From the NCBI RefSeq assembly GCF_900113745.1, contig NZ_FOQL01000006.1, forward strand, positions 100,010 to 164,009: DNA of 64,000 bases, written 5' to 3'. Below, one piece after another: positions 43,904 through 52,724 of the stretch. A program made the position numbers and the translations under genes. The stretch's first letter is position 1; every line of letters starts with the position of its first letter. The notes under the pieces are model-generated. The model did not search any database. It saw only the letters and a list, made by a program, of their open reading frames with translations, and had not been told where the DNA came from. The DNA comes from Pseudomonas guineae (GTDB lineage Bacteria; Pseudomonadota; Gammaproteobacteria; Pseudomonadales; Pseudomonadaceae).

Positions 43904-45304
43904 TCACAGCTTGGTTTTTAGATGGAAGGATTTAGGCCGGGTGACATGCTCAAAACCGAGGCTGGACAAGGTGCAGCCGCGCCCGGAGTTCTTCACCCCG
44001 GTCCAGGCCAGTGCCGGGTCGAGGTAGTCACAGCGGTTGAGGAATACCGTGCCCGCTTGCACGCGATCCGCCAAGGCCATAGCGGCGTCGACGTCACGGC
44101 TGAAGATGGCGGCAGTGAGGCCAAACTCACTGTCGTTCATCAGAACCAGGGCTTCCTCGTCATCCTTGACTTTTTGGATGCCGACCACCGGGCCGAAGGA
44201 CTCTTCCGTCATCACCCGCATACCATGGTGCACGTTGGTCAGCACCTGCGGCGCGAGGTACTGCGAACCGGGATGGTCGAGGGCAAAATCCGCCGGTACC
44301 ACATGCGCCTGCGCGCCCTGCTCGACTGCATCATGAATCTGCCCTCGGACAAAGTCGGCGGCATCGGCACGCACCAGTGGCCCCAAGGTGGTGTCCGGGT
44401 CATCAGAGCGGCCCAGCTTGTACTGTTTGACCAGCGCCACCGCTTGCTCGACAAAGGCCTCGTACAGCGCGGCGTGAACATAAATGCGCTCGATGCCACA
44501 GCACGACTGACCGGAGTTGAAAAACGCGCCATCAATGGTGGTTTCCACCGCATGCGCGAGATCGGCGTCGGCGCGCACATAGGCGGGGTCTTTGCCGCCC
44601 AGTTCCAGACCAATACTGAGGAAGCGCCCCGCCGCTACACGCTCGACCATGGTGCCGCCCGGTACCGAACCGGTGAAGGCCACGTGGGCGATAGTCGGCG
44701 CTTGAATCAACGCCTCGGTTTCACCGTGGCTCAGGTGCAGGTACTGGAATACTCCGTCCGGCAAGCCGGCCTCGCTAAAGGCCTCCACCATACGTTCACT
44801 GCACAGCGGCGTTTGCGCCGAGTGTTTGAGTAGCACCGCATTACCCGCCAGCAGCGCTGGCATCACCGCGTTAACAGCTGTCAGGTAGGGGTAATTCCAG
44901 GGCGCAATCACCAGCGCTACACCCAGCGGCTCGCGGCGGATAAAGCGAACAAAGCCGGGTTTATCCGGCAACTGGATATCGGCCAGGGCCTGCGCGGCAA
45001 TGTCCGCCATGTACGTGGCGCGCTCGACAAAACCGCGCACCTCGCCGGCTGCATAACGAATCGGCCGGCCCATCATCCAGCACAGCTCTTTAGCCAGCTG
45101 ATCTTCCTTGGCCGCGAAGGCGGTAATCGCCTTACGGCCGATGGCGATGCGCTCGGACAGCGGGGTACTTTTCCAGGCCACCTGCGCCTTCTCGGCCTTG
45201 GCCAATGCCGCTTGAATTTCCGGGTTGGAGGCCAGGTGACGCTCGACATACACCGAGCCGTCGATGGGGGATATGCACTGCAGTTTGCTCATTGCTTGCA
45301 CCAT
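43904..45304 (-). CDS. NAD(P)-dependent aldehyde dehydrogenase
   Basis: 466 residues. APWNYPY is the cofactor motif, ELGGKDPAYV carries the general-base Glu and NSGQSCCGIERIYV the nucleophilic Cys, with EESFGPVVGI and GVKNSGRG near the C-terminus. It resembles succinate-semialdehyde-type ALDHs. An internal start (MSKLQC at 45292) is possible, but the upstream ATG has the better AGGA. It lies 7 bp before the Fe-ADH gene and follows the glutamine synthetase homologue after a 174-bp gap containing a repeat. Confidence 0.92.
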   Translation of the reverse strand: MVQAMSKLQCISPIDGSVYVERHLASNPEIQAALAKAEKAQVAWKSTPLSERIAIGRKAITAFAAKEDQLAKELCWMMGRPIRYAAGEVRGFVERATYMADIAAQALADIQLPDKPGFVRFIRREPLGVALVIAPWNYPYLTAVNAVMPALLAGNAVLLKHSAQTPLCSERMVEAFSEAGLPDGVFQYLHLSHGETEALIQAPTIAHVAFTGSVPGGTMVERVAAGRFLSIGLELGGKDPAYVRADADLAHAVETTIDGAFFNSGQSCCGIERIYVHAALYEAFVEQAVALVKQYKLGRSDDPDTTLGPLVRADAADFVRGQIHDAVEQGAQAHVVPADFALDHPGSQYLAPQVLTNVHHGMRVMTEESFGPVVGIQKVKDDEEALVLMNDSEFGLTAAIFSRDVDAAMALADRVQAGTVFLNRCDYLDPALAWTGVKNSGRGCTLSSLGFEHVTRPKSFHLKTKL

Positions 45305-45360
45305 AGAGTCCTGTCACCAACAACAGGTAGGTCTGTTGTGTATCTACAAGCCTGGATCTC

Positions 45361-45428
45361 GTAGGGCGGATGGCGCTTTACCCATCAACCGATACGCGTG
45401 TGGATGAAAACAGCGTCATCCACCCTAC
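45361..45428. repeat. Intergenic palindrome, type B, copy 2
   Basis: GTAGGGCGGATGGCGCTTTA opens and GCGTCATCCACCCTAC closes the element, as an imperfect inverted repeat. It lies between the aldehyde dehydrogenase and glutamine-synthetase-family genes and resembles the elements at 38500 and 58336. Confidence 0.7.
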
Positions 45429-45478
45429 CCAGCGCCTCTAGCCCCTGTGTCTATCTGTGAGCCTTGCTAGGCAGGGCA

Positions 45479-46852
45479 TCAAATAATTTCGAAGTAGCGA
45501 TCCAGCTCCCAATCGCTGACATGCCGGCGGTATTCACGCTCCTCCCACTCGCGGCTGGCAGCGAAGTGCTCGACGAACTCATCGCCAAATAACTCACGCG
45601 CGGCCTTCGAGCTTTTCAGGCGCTGCGCGGCATCCCACAGGGTGCGCGGCAGGGCAAGCTCATCCGGATGTTTCATGTCGTAGGCATTGCCCACCACCGG
45701 TTCAGTCGGTTCCCACTCCTGCATCACCCCGTAAAGACCTGACCCCAGAGCTACGGAAAGGGCGAGATAGGGATTGCCATCGGCGGCACCGAGGCGATAT
45801 TCCTGACGTTGAGACTTGTCGGTGCCGGGAATCACCCGCAGTGCGGCGGTGCGATTCTCCACCCCCCAGGTGGCATCAGTGGGGGCCCAAAACCCTGGAA
45901 TCATGCGCCGATAGCTGTTCAGTGTCGGCGCTACCATGCACAGGAATTCCGGCATCAAGCGCTGCTGGCCGGCGAGAAAGTGACGCTGTAATTTGCTCAT
46001 ATTGTGCGCTTGGCTTGGGTCGTAGAACGCCGACTTACCACTGGCCAGATCGCGCAGCGATACATGGATATGCCCGCTCTGCCCTGGATATTTGCCCGAC
46101 CACTTGGCCATAAAGGTGGCCATCAAGCCGTTGCGCTGGGCCAGCACTTTCATAAAGGTTTTGAACAGCGCGCCCTTGTCGGCCGCCGCTTCGGCACGGT
46201 CATAGGCAATGGCTGCTTCCAGCACGCCGGGACCAGTTTCGGTGTGCAGGCCTTCGATGGGGAAGTCCATACGTTCGGCCATTTCGAGGATCTCGTGGTA
46301 CAGCTCGGCATGCACCGAGCTGCGGATCATTGAGTAGCCGAACCAGTCCGGAGTAAAGGGTTTGAGGTTACGAAAGCCTTTGGCACGGGCCGAGTCGGGG
46401 GTTTCATCGAACATGAAGAACTCATATTCCAATGCGGCAAAGGCATCAAAGCCCATGGCCGTGCAGCGCTCTATCACCCGGCGCAAGGTGGCGCGCGGGC
46501 AGACCTTTTCCGCTGCCTCGGCAAACTCGCAGATAAACAACAGCATGCCGTTCTCAAAGGGTAATTCACGGCAGGTATGCGCGAGAACACGGACGGGAGC
46601 ATCGGGATAGCCGGTGTGCCAGCCGGTGTACTGCACGTTGTCGTAGAGCTGGTCTTTCACATCCCAGCCCAGCACCACATCGCAGAAGGCAAAGCCGCTA
46701 TCGAGAGCAGAAAAAAATTTACTGCGGCTGAGGTATTTACCGCGCATCACCCCATCGTTATCAAACACCCCAACCTTGATATGGCTAAGGCCCCGCTCCT
46801 CGACAATGCGCCGGGCATCATCGACGGTTTTCACGTCTCGCGGATTGAGCAT
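45479..46852 (-). CDS. Glutamine synthetase family protein, gamma-glutamyl-amine synthetase type
   Basis: 457 residues. The GS catalytic domain is clear: FAALEYEFFMFDE, LHTETGPGVLEAAIAYDRA, FMAKWSGKYPGQSGHIHVSL and GFWAPTDATWGVENRTAALR. The Tyr-adenylylation site of GlnA is absent and the N-terminus is the PuuA/PauA/IpuC-like form. It would ligate glutamate to an amine using ATP, the first step of gamma-glutamylated amine breakdown; polyamine, ethanolamine or isopropylamine-type substrates are all possible. Neighbours are an ALDH, an Fe-ADH and a TRAP transporter. Confidence 0.88.
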   Translation of the reverse strand: MLNPRDVKTVDDARRIVEERGLSHIKVGVFDNDGVMRGKYLSRSKFFSALDSGFAFCDVVLGWDVKDQLYDNVQYTGWHTGYPDAPVRVLAHTCRELPFENGMLLFICEFAEAAEKVCPRATLRRVIERCTAMGFDAFAALEYEFFMFDETPDSARAKGFRNLKPFTPDWFGYSMIRSSVHAELYHEILEMAERMDFPIEGLHTETGPGVLEAAIAYDRAEAAADKGALFKTFMKVLAQRNGLMATFMAKWSGKYPGQSGHIHVSLRDLASGKSAFYDPSQAHNMSKLQRHFLAGQQRLMPEFLCMVAPTLNSYRRMIPGFWAPTDATWGVENRTAALRVIPGTDKSQRQEYRLGAADGNPYLALSVALGSGLYGVMQEWEPTEPVVGNAYDMKHPDELALPRTLWDAAQRLKSSKAARELFGDEFVEHFAASREWEEREYRRHVSDWELDRYFEII

Positions 46853-47170
46853 AAATGCACCTATCTATTGTTGTTATGACCGACTGGTATGGCCGACATC
46901 CGGTGTCAGTCCTGCAGGCAACAACAGCGTCTAAGCGCATCCCCAAACAACCGCACAATGCGCCACGGCTAGCACCTCAGGCCTGGTTAGAACGACCGGG
47001 AAAAGCCCAGTGAGTGTGGTACAGGATTGCCAAATTGGCCGGCTGATCGTGCAATTATCTGCACCGGGCCATGGCCGTTACGTTGCAATCCAAGCAGGCG
47101 TGATACTACAGACAGTAAAACGCCCGTACTTAGCGGTACGGGCGTGAGGCTTACAGATGGATCGAGGCAG
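46853..47170. other. Intergenic region upstream of the GS-family gene
   Basis: 318 bp containing the TRAP operon terminator near its right end and the promoter of the GS-family gene. I looked for a sigma-54 promoter, but near-matches have the wrong spacing. No gene is evident. Confidence 0.5.
47121..47144 (-). terminator. Terminator of the TRAP transporter operon
   Basis: CGCCCGTAC (47121-47129) and GTACGGGCG (47136-47144) form a perfect 9-bp stem followed on the minus strand by TTTTAC, 26 bp after the binding-protein stop. Confidence 0.85.
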
Positions 47171-48220
47171 TCAACGATAAGGCGCGCCAGCCTTGGCCAT
47201 CAGGGCGTTGTACTTCTTGAAGATTTCCACCACCCGCGCGCAGCGTGGGCTGGTTTTAGCGATTTCATCCCAGAACTTCAGCGCCTCGGCTTCCACCGTG
47301 GCCCATTCTTCGGCGGGAATGGAGGTCAGCTTCAGCTTACCGCCCTCAACCCGCAGTTGCGCCTCGCCGCCCCAGTACCAGTGCTGACGGTAGTAGTTGG
47401 AGCTGTCCATGCACAGTTTGAACAGGGTTTGTAAGTGCTCGGGCACCTCGTTCCAACGATCCGAGTTGGCGAAGTAGGAGCCGCACCAGGCGCCAGAAAT
47501 ATTGTTGGTGAGGAAGTAATTAGTTACGTTAGCCCAGCCGACGGTGTAGTCCTCGGTGATGCCGGACCAGGCAATGCCATCCAGCTCGCCGGTTTGCATC
47601 GCCACCTCGACATCCTCCCAAGGCAGGGTCACCGGAATCACACCGAAACGGGAGAGAAACTTGCCGGCCGTAGGGAAGGTGAAGATGCGCTTGCCCTTGA
47701 GGTGCTCAAGCTTGGTAATCGGCTCTACGGTGGCGAAGTGACACGGGTCCCAAGCGCCGGCACCTAGCCAAGTCACGCCTTTAACCTCACCGTAGGCCTC
47801 GGCCCAGATCTCGTTGAGGCCATATTTTTCGAACAGTACCGGCACATCCAGGCTGTAACGGGTGGCAAACGGGAAATAGCCGCCGAACACCGAGATATCC
47901 ACCGGCGCGGCAATGGAGTCGTCATCACTCTGCACAGCGTCGATGGTGCCCTTCTGCATGGCACGGAACAGCTCACCCGTAGGCACTAGCTGGTCGGCGT
48001 AATACAGCTGAATTTCCATCTCACCATTGGCCGCTTTGTTGAAGGCATCAATGGACGGTTTAATCACATGCTCGCCCAAGGCCGCGCCGGCATAGGTCTG
48101 CAAGCGCCAGGTAATTTTCTTCGGTTCGGCCGCATAAATATGCGACGAACCCAGAGCCGTTGCCCCTGCTGCCCCAGTGGCGACCGCGGCGGTTTTCAGA
48201 AAACTGCGTCTCGTACTCAT
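47171..48220 (-). CDS. TRAP transporter substrate-binding protein (DctP family)
   Basis: 349 residues with a twin-arginine signal (STRRSFLKTAAVATGAAGA), so it is probably folded before export. The mature part (KITWRLQTYAGAALGEHVIK, ELFRAMQKGTIDAVQSDDDS, ELDGIAWSGITEDYTVGWAN) matches DctP/TakP-like proteins that bind carboxylates or 2-oxoacids; the region aligned to the carboxylate-binding Arg is GKRIFTFPTAGKFLSRFG. It is the last gene of the dctQ-dctM-dctP order on the minus strand, 198 bp after dctM. GGAG precedes the ATG. Confidence 0.92.
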   Translation of the reverse strand: MSTRRSFLKTAAVATGAAGATALGSSHIYAAEPKKITWRLQTYAGAALGEHVIKPSIDAFNKAANGEMEIQLYYADQLVPTGELFRAMQKGTIDAVQSDDDSIAAPVDISVFGGYFPFATRYSLDVPVLFEKYGLNEIWAEAYGEVKGVTWLGAGAWDPCHFATVEPITKLEHLKGKRIFTFPTAGKFLSRFGVIPVTLPWEDVEVAMQTGELDGIAWSGITEDYTVGWANVTNYFLTNNISGAWCGSYFANSDRWNEVPEHLQTLFKLCMDSSNYYRQHWYWGGEAQLRVEGGKLKLTSIPAEEWATVEAEALKFWDEIAKTSPRCARVVEIFKKYNALMAKAGAPYR

Positions 48221-48418
48221 GCTGTTATCTCCAAAATTGTCGATTCAGATGGCATACAACCGCACTGCCTGGTCCACGGGACCCTGGCAGGGTTTTCAGA
48301 GGGGCAACCTGCATCTGGCTCAAACCAAACGGTTGAGGATTACGCACAACCTGCGCGGCAACCCTCATTGGCATGGGCAGATACGACTGCGCTGGCCTAC
48401 AGCTGAAATTTCATGTAC

Positions 48419-49744
48419 TTAACCGCCGTAGTGCCACTGTGGTAACCACAGGGCGATTTGCGGAAAGACCATGACCAGCACCAGCGCCAGCAGCATGATC
48501 AGCACGAAGGGGGTAACTGAAACATAGATGTCACGCAGCGAAACCTCGGGCGGAGCCATGGCGCGCATCAGAAATAAGTTGTAGCCGAACGGTGGGGTCA
48601 TGTAGGCGATCTGGCAGGTAATGGTGTAGAGCACGCCATACCAAACCAGGTCAAAACCCAGCGCGCCTACCAACGGAATATAAAGGGGGGCGACGATCAC
48701 CAGCATGGCGGTGTCATCAAGGAACATGCCCATGATGATGAATGACAGCTGCATCAGGATCAGCACCTGCCAGGGCCCCAGCCCAAGGCTTTCGAGAAAG
48801 AACGCCTCAATCGCCTTAACCGCCCCCAGGCCATCGAACACCGCGCCGAAGCATAGGGCCGCGAGGATGATCCACATAAACATGCAGCTGATGCCAAGGG
48901 TCTTGCGCAGGGTTTCTTCCATCACGCTGCGGTTCAACCGGCCTTTGACCAACGCCATCAGAGTTGCCGCCGCCGCGCCTACCGCAGAACTTTCCACCAG
49001 GCTGGTGATGCCCATCAGAAACAGCCCAGTCATGCAGAAAAAAATAAACAACGGTGCGATACCGGCTTTAAGCAGCAGGAGTTTTTCGCGCCGGCTGATC
49101 TGCCCTCGCTCCGCCTCAGATAACGCAGGGCCCAGTTCCGGCTGCAAGCGGCAACGCACGGCGATATAGAGGATAAATAGCCCAGCCATTAGCAGCCCAG
49201 GCAGCACCCCCGCTAACCACAGTTGGCCGACCGGCTGACGGGCGATCATGCCGTATAGCACCAGTACTACGCTTGGTGGAATCAAAATACCCAGGGAGCT
49301 GCCGGCCTGAATCACTCCGGTGACCATGATTTTGTCGTAACCGCGACGCAGTAACTCCGGCAAAGCGATGCTCGCGCCAATGGCCATGCCGGCCACACTC
49401 AGGCCATTCATCGCCGAGATCGCCACCATCAGGCCGATGGTGCCAATCGCCAGGCCGCCATTAAGCGGGCCCATCCAGACATGGAACATCTTGTAGAGGT
49501 CTTCGGCCAGGCCCGATTCGGAGAGCATGTAACCCATAAACACGAACAGTGGCAGGGTCAGCAGCGGGTACCACTTCATCAGTTTCATGGCCGCGCTGAA
49601 GGCTATTTCCGAACCGCCATCGCCCCACAGCAGCAGGGCCGCCGCCACGGCAACAAAGCCAATCGCGCCAAACACCCGCTTGCCGGTGAGCAACAGCAAC
49701 ATCATTGAGGAGAACATCAGCAAGGCGATTAGCTCGTATTCCAT
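48419..49744 (-). CDS. TRAP transporter large permease (DctM family)
   Basis: 441 residues from the ATG at 49744 (MEYELIALLMFSSMMLLLL); the longer frame to 49828 overlaps dctQ. GGGGAG lies eight bases upstream. It has about twelve hydrophobic helices with family motifs GSSLGILIPPSVVLVLYG and FIIMGMFLDDTAML. It couples solute import to the sodium gradient. The start overlaps the dctQ stop by one base (TAATG). Confidence 0.94.
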   Translation of the reverse strand: MEYELIALLMFSSMMLLLLTGKRVFGAIGFVAVAAALLLWGDGGSEIAFSAAMKLMKWYPLLTLPLFVFMGYMLSESGLAEDLYKMFHVWMGPLNGGLAIGTIGLMVAISAMNGLSVAGMAIGASIALPELLRRGYDKIMVTGVIQAGSSLGILIPPSVVLVLYGMIARQPVGQLWLAGVLPGLLMAGLFILYIAVRCRLQPELGPALSEAERGQISRREKLLLLKAGIAPLFIFFCMTGLFLMGITSLVESSAVGAAAATLMALVKGRLNRSVMEETLRKTLGISCMFMWIILAALCFGAVFDGLGAVKAIEAFFLESLGLGPWQVLILMQLSFIIMGMFLDDTAMLVIVAPLYIPLVGALGFDLVWYGVLYTITCQIAYMTPPFGYNLFLMRAMAPPEVSLRDIYVSVTPFVLIMLLALVLVMVFPQIALWLPQWHYGG

Positions 49745-50250
49745 TACAATGACTCCCCCCGCGCAGCAGCAATATCCTTGAACAGAGTGGCGATCGCCTG
49801 CAGCAGCATCAGGGCGATACCGATACACATAATGATCTTGATTGGGGCCATGGGCGGCGACCAGGCCGAGTAGCTGGTCTCGTTATACTCAAGCGCGTAC
49901 TGGGTGGAAGAAATCCCCCCATACAACAGGAATACGAGGTAGAAAATCAGAAAGCCAATGGTGAGTATGTCCATCACCGCCCGGGTACGCGGCGACCAGC
50001 GGCTGTAGAACAGATCCATGCGCACGTGGGCGTCGAGTTGCATGGAGTAGGCACCGCCGAGCAGGAAATAGGCGACCATCAGAAACTGCGCCGATTCCAG
50101 GGTCCAGGCGGCGGGCAGAAAAAACGTCTTGCTGATCGAGGAGTACAGCAGCACACCGAGGATGGCGAAGATCAGGTACATAGCGAAGCGCCCAACGACG
50201 CGGTTGAGCGCTTCCACTGCGTGCACAAACAGCCTGATGACCTTAGGCAT
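49744..50250 (-). CDS. TRAP transporter small permease (DctQ family)
   Basis: 168 residues with four hydrophobic helices, including RFAMYLIFAILGVLLYSSIS and ESAQFLMVAYFLLGGAYSMQ, the DctQ signature. It forms the permease with DctM. It is the first gene of the TRAP operon, and the region upstream (50251-50416) holds two tandem inverted repeats. Confidence 0.93.
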   Translation of the reverse strand: MPKVIRLFVHAVEALNRVVGRFAMYLIFAILGVLLYSSISKTFFLPAAWTLESAQFLMVAYFLLGGAYSMQLDAHVRMDLFYSRWSPRTRAVMDILTIGFLIFYLVFLLYGGISSTQYALEYNETSYSAWSPPMAPIKIIMCIGIALMLLQAIATLFKDIAAARGESL

Positions 50251-50293
50251 ACCGCACCTGCTGAGTAATTGTTATTCCGAGAGCCTAGACCAT

Positions 50294-50337
50294 GATTGGA
50301 TAAGTCCAATCGCTGCTCTGTGCGATAGCACAAAGCA
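50294..50337 (-). promoter_or_regulatory. Tandem inverted repeats upstream of the TRAP operon
   Basis: GATTGGA-TAAG-TCCAATC (50294-50311) is a perfect inverted repeat 44 bp before dctQ. Three bases on, TGCTCTGTGC-GATA-GCACAAAGCA (50314-50337) is a second with one mismatch. They look like two operators, or an operator plus an activator site; no regulator gene is adjacent. Confidence 0.6.
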
Positions 50338-50416
50338 GGCCAGCTGCTTGGCAGTCACAATCTCTCCCGAAATATCAGCGGTTTAAGCGCTTACCCAGAG
50401 CGCAGGCCAGTACTTG

Positions 50417-51364
50417 CTAGCCCTCTAAAAAGCGCTTCAGCACCGCTACGGTGCGTGCCGAATCCTCTTCTTGGGGCACATGGCCAAGGTTCTCAAACAG
50501 CACCAGGCGGCTGCCTTCGATATCACGCTTGAAGTACTCGCCGTTAACTGGCGGAATCAACTGATCGCGACCACCCCAGATAATCAGCGTCGGCATCTTC
50601 AGCGCGGTAATTCGGCTGTAGGCCTGTCCTGCTTCAGCCTGATTAAAGCGCTGGCTCAAGGCTGCACGGTTGCCGGCGCGCAGGGTCAACTCGTAATACC
50701 GGTCAACCAGTTCATCAGTGACTTGGCTCGGGTCGCCATAGACGTTGCGCACACTGGCTTCGATCATCGCTCGGGGCAATAGATTGGCCATCAAGGGCGC
50801 CAGCGCGGGTATCTGCGCCAAGCGAAAGCCAATCGGAATGGAGGTTGCGTTGCGCGGGTAACCCGCCGCATCTACCAGCACCAAGCGCTCGACCCGCTGC
50901 GGATGGTCTAAGGCAAATTGCCAAGCCAGCTGACCACCAAAACTGTTGCCCGCCACCACTGCCCGCGGCACCTGCAACTGATCCAATACATTGGCGAGAA
51001 AGGCGCTGTAATGGGCCATGCGGTAATCGCCATCAGGGAAGGGCCCGGTCAGGCCAAACCCTGGCAAATCCAGGCTGATCACCCGACGCGTACTTTGCAA
51101 CGCTGCCACCCAGCCCTCCCAGGTGTGCAAACTGGCTGAGGTGCCATGCAGCAGCACTATAGGTGTAGGGTCATTACGCGGGCCCTGATCACGCAGGTGG
51201 ACCAGCATGCCGTCGATGGCCACGAACTGCGATGGCGGCAATGCCCAGCGCGGTTTGAGCTCAGCCACCGTCCGGTCGGGTGCCCAATTCCAGGCGACCG
51301 CAGCCGCCATCGCCAGAAACAGCAGCAACACAACAGCCAGCAGAACCTTGGCAACACGCTTCAT
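50417..51364 (-). CDS. Alpha/beta hydrolase
   Basis: 315 residues. An N-terminal hydrophobic segment (KVLLAVVLLLFLAMAAAVAW) suggests a signal anchor or signal peptide. The hydrolase core shows the oxyanion region IVLLHGTSASLHTWEGW, the nucleophile elbow VAGNSFGGQLA, the acid loop IIWGGRDQLIPP and the catalytic His in ENLGHVPQEE. It is probably an esterase or haloalkane-dehalogenase-like hydrolase facing the periplasm; the substrate is unknown. It has its own AGGA start and is not clearly part of either flanking unit. Confidence 0.92.
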   Translation of the reverse strand: MKRVAKVLLAVVLLLFLAMAAAVAWNWAPDRTVAELKPRWALPPSQFVAIDGMLVHLRDQGPRNDPTPIVLLHGTSASLHTWEGWVAALQSTRRVISLDLPGFGLTGPFPDGDYRMAHYSAFLANVLDQLQVPRAVVAGNSFGGQLAWQFALDHPQRVERLVLVDAAGYPRNATSIPIGFRLAQIPALAPLMANLLPRAMIEASVRNVYGDPSQVTDELVDRYYELTLRAGNRAALSQRFNQAEAGQAYSRITALKMPTLIIWGGRDQLIPPVNGEYFKRDIEGSRLVLFENLGHVPQEEDSARTVAVLKRFLEG

Positions 51365-51494
51365 GGGATGTCCTTTTTCATCAGAGGGGGCTCAAGCAGG
51401 CCTTGAGCCAATATTAGCCAAAGCGCTGTGGCTTGCCTGTTAAGTAATGTATGGCGCTTCGAGACACACCCTCGCCCAGCATGCAGACGAAAAA

Positions 51495-51516
51495 AAGCCC
51501 CGATGTGCCGGGGCTT
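51495..51516 (-). terminator. Strong terminator after the OYE gene
   Basis: AAGCCCCG (51495-51502) and CGGGGCTT (51509-51516), loop ATGTGC, followed on the minus strand by a run of seven T. It lies 46 bp after the flavin reductase stop and ends the TetR-OYE transcript. Confidence 0.92.
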
Positions 51517-51562
51517 GAGGAGTGCGGCGCCGTTTCCCGGCGCACACAAAAAACAGCAGAAC

Positions 51563-52672
51563 TTAAACCAGGCTCATCAACGCTTCACGGCTGAACGGCA
51601 GAATGTCCTGCTCACGGCCATCACGCACCTTCACCGCCCAATCTGGGTCAACCAGCAAGGCACGACCTACAGCAACCAGATCAAACTCCTGTTTGTTCAA
51701 ACGCTCCAGCAGGTTCTCCAAGCTGGCCGGCTGGGCCACTTTATCGGTGTTAACCATGAATTGCAGGAACTCGCCATCCAGGCCGACGCTGCCGACGGTG
51801 ATGGTTGGCTTGCCAGTGAGCTGACGCGTCCAGCCTGCCAGATTAAGGTCAGAACCTTCGAATTCAGGCTCCCAGAAGCGGCGCGTCGAGCAGTGGAAAA
51901 TATCCACACCGGCGTCGCTCAATGGCTTGAGAAAAGCCTCCAGCGCTTCTGAGGTCTGTACCAGACGTGCGCTGTAATCCTGCTGTTTCCACTGCGAGAA
52001 ACGGAAGATGATCGGGAAGTCCGGGCCTACGGCGGCGCGCACAGCCTGGATCAGCTCGATGGCAAAGCGCGAGCGCTGGGCCAGATCGCCGCCGTATTCG
52101 TCGGTGCGCTTGTTGGTGCCTTCCCAGAAGAACTGGTCAACCAGATAACCGTGGGCGCCGTGAATTTCTACACCGTCCATGCCGATGCTCTGTGCATCCT
52201 TAGCGGCCTGGGCGAAGGCTGCGATGACTTCGTTGATGTCATCCTGGGTCATGCCGTGAACCACGACAGTACCGTCTTTGATTTTTTCGCTCGGGCCATA
52301 GCCTGGAACGCTGGCATCTGGCTCAGTGCCCAGCTTGCGCACATTGCCCACGTGCCACAGCTGCGGAACGATCTTGCCGCCTTCGGCATGAACAGCCTCG
52401 ACCACTTTCTGCCAGCCGGCCAGGGCATCTTCACCGTAGAAGCGCGGCACGTTTGGGTAACCGTTGGCGGCCTTGTGGCCTACGGTGGTGCCTTCGGTGA
52501 CGATCAGGCCAACACCGGCGGCAGCGCGGCGACGGTAATACTCGATGACCTTGCTGTTCGGTACACCGCCAGGGGAGAAGGAACGGGTCATCGGCGCCAT
52601 CACCACACGGGTCGGCAGCTCCAAGTTGCCCAGGGTAAAGGGTTGGAACAGCGCTTTAACAGGATCGGTCAT
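51563..52672 (-). CDS. Old Yellow Enzyme-family NADH:flavin oxidoreductase
   Basis: 369 residues from the third of three tandem ATGs (52672), the one at proper distance from GAGGA; starts at 52678 or 52675 are possible. The FMN-binding TIM barrel shows FTLGNLELPTRVVMAPMTRS, PQLWHVG, the substrate-binding HGAHGYLVDQFFW (in place of His-Asn pairs of some OYEs) and FDLVAVGRALLVDPDW. It reduces activated alkenes, nitro esters or quinones with NAD(P)H. The TetR gene upstream resembles nemR in a NemRA-type detoxification unit. Confidence 0.92.
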   Translation of the reverse strand: MTDPVKALFQPFTLGNLELPTRVVMAPMTRSFSPGGVPNSKVIEYYRRRAAAGVGLIVTEGTTVGHKAANGYPNVPRFYGEDALAGWQKVVEAVHAEGGKIVPQLWHVGNVRKLGTEPDASVPGYGPSEKIKDGTVVVHGMTQDDINEVIAAFAQAAKDAQSIGMDGVEIHGAHGYLVDQFFWEGTNKRTDEYGGDLAQRSRFAIELIQAVRAAVGPDFPIIFRFSQWKQQDYSARLVQTSEALEAFLKPLSDAGVDIFHCSTRRFWEPEFEGSDLNLAGWTRQLTGKPTITVGSVGLDGEFLQFMVNTDKVAQPASLENLLERLNKQEFDLVAVGRALLVDPDWAVKVRDGREQDILPFSREALMSLV

Positions 52673-52724
52673 CATCATTCCTCGGGGCGGCCACAGCGCC
52701 GCAACTGGTTAATAGGGGTTGCGA

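Noticed and set aside
43922..44833. 303-residue plus-strand frame opposite the aldehyde dehydrogenase
   Set aside because: It mirrors the ALDH codons and shows no domain; a shadow frame.
47010..47045. Sigma-54-like sequence GTGGTACAGGATTGCCA
   Set aside because: The GG-GC distance is one base short and it faces away from the genes it would need to serve.
47045..47075. Minus-strand sigma-54-like GGTGCAGATAATTGCA before the GS-family gene
   Set aside because: The spacing is one base too long and the TGGC core is imperfect.
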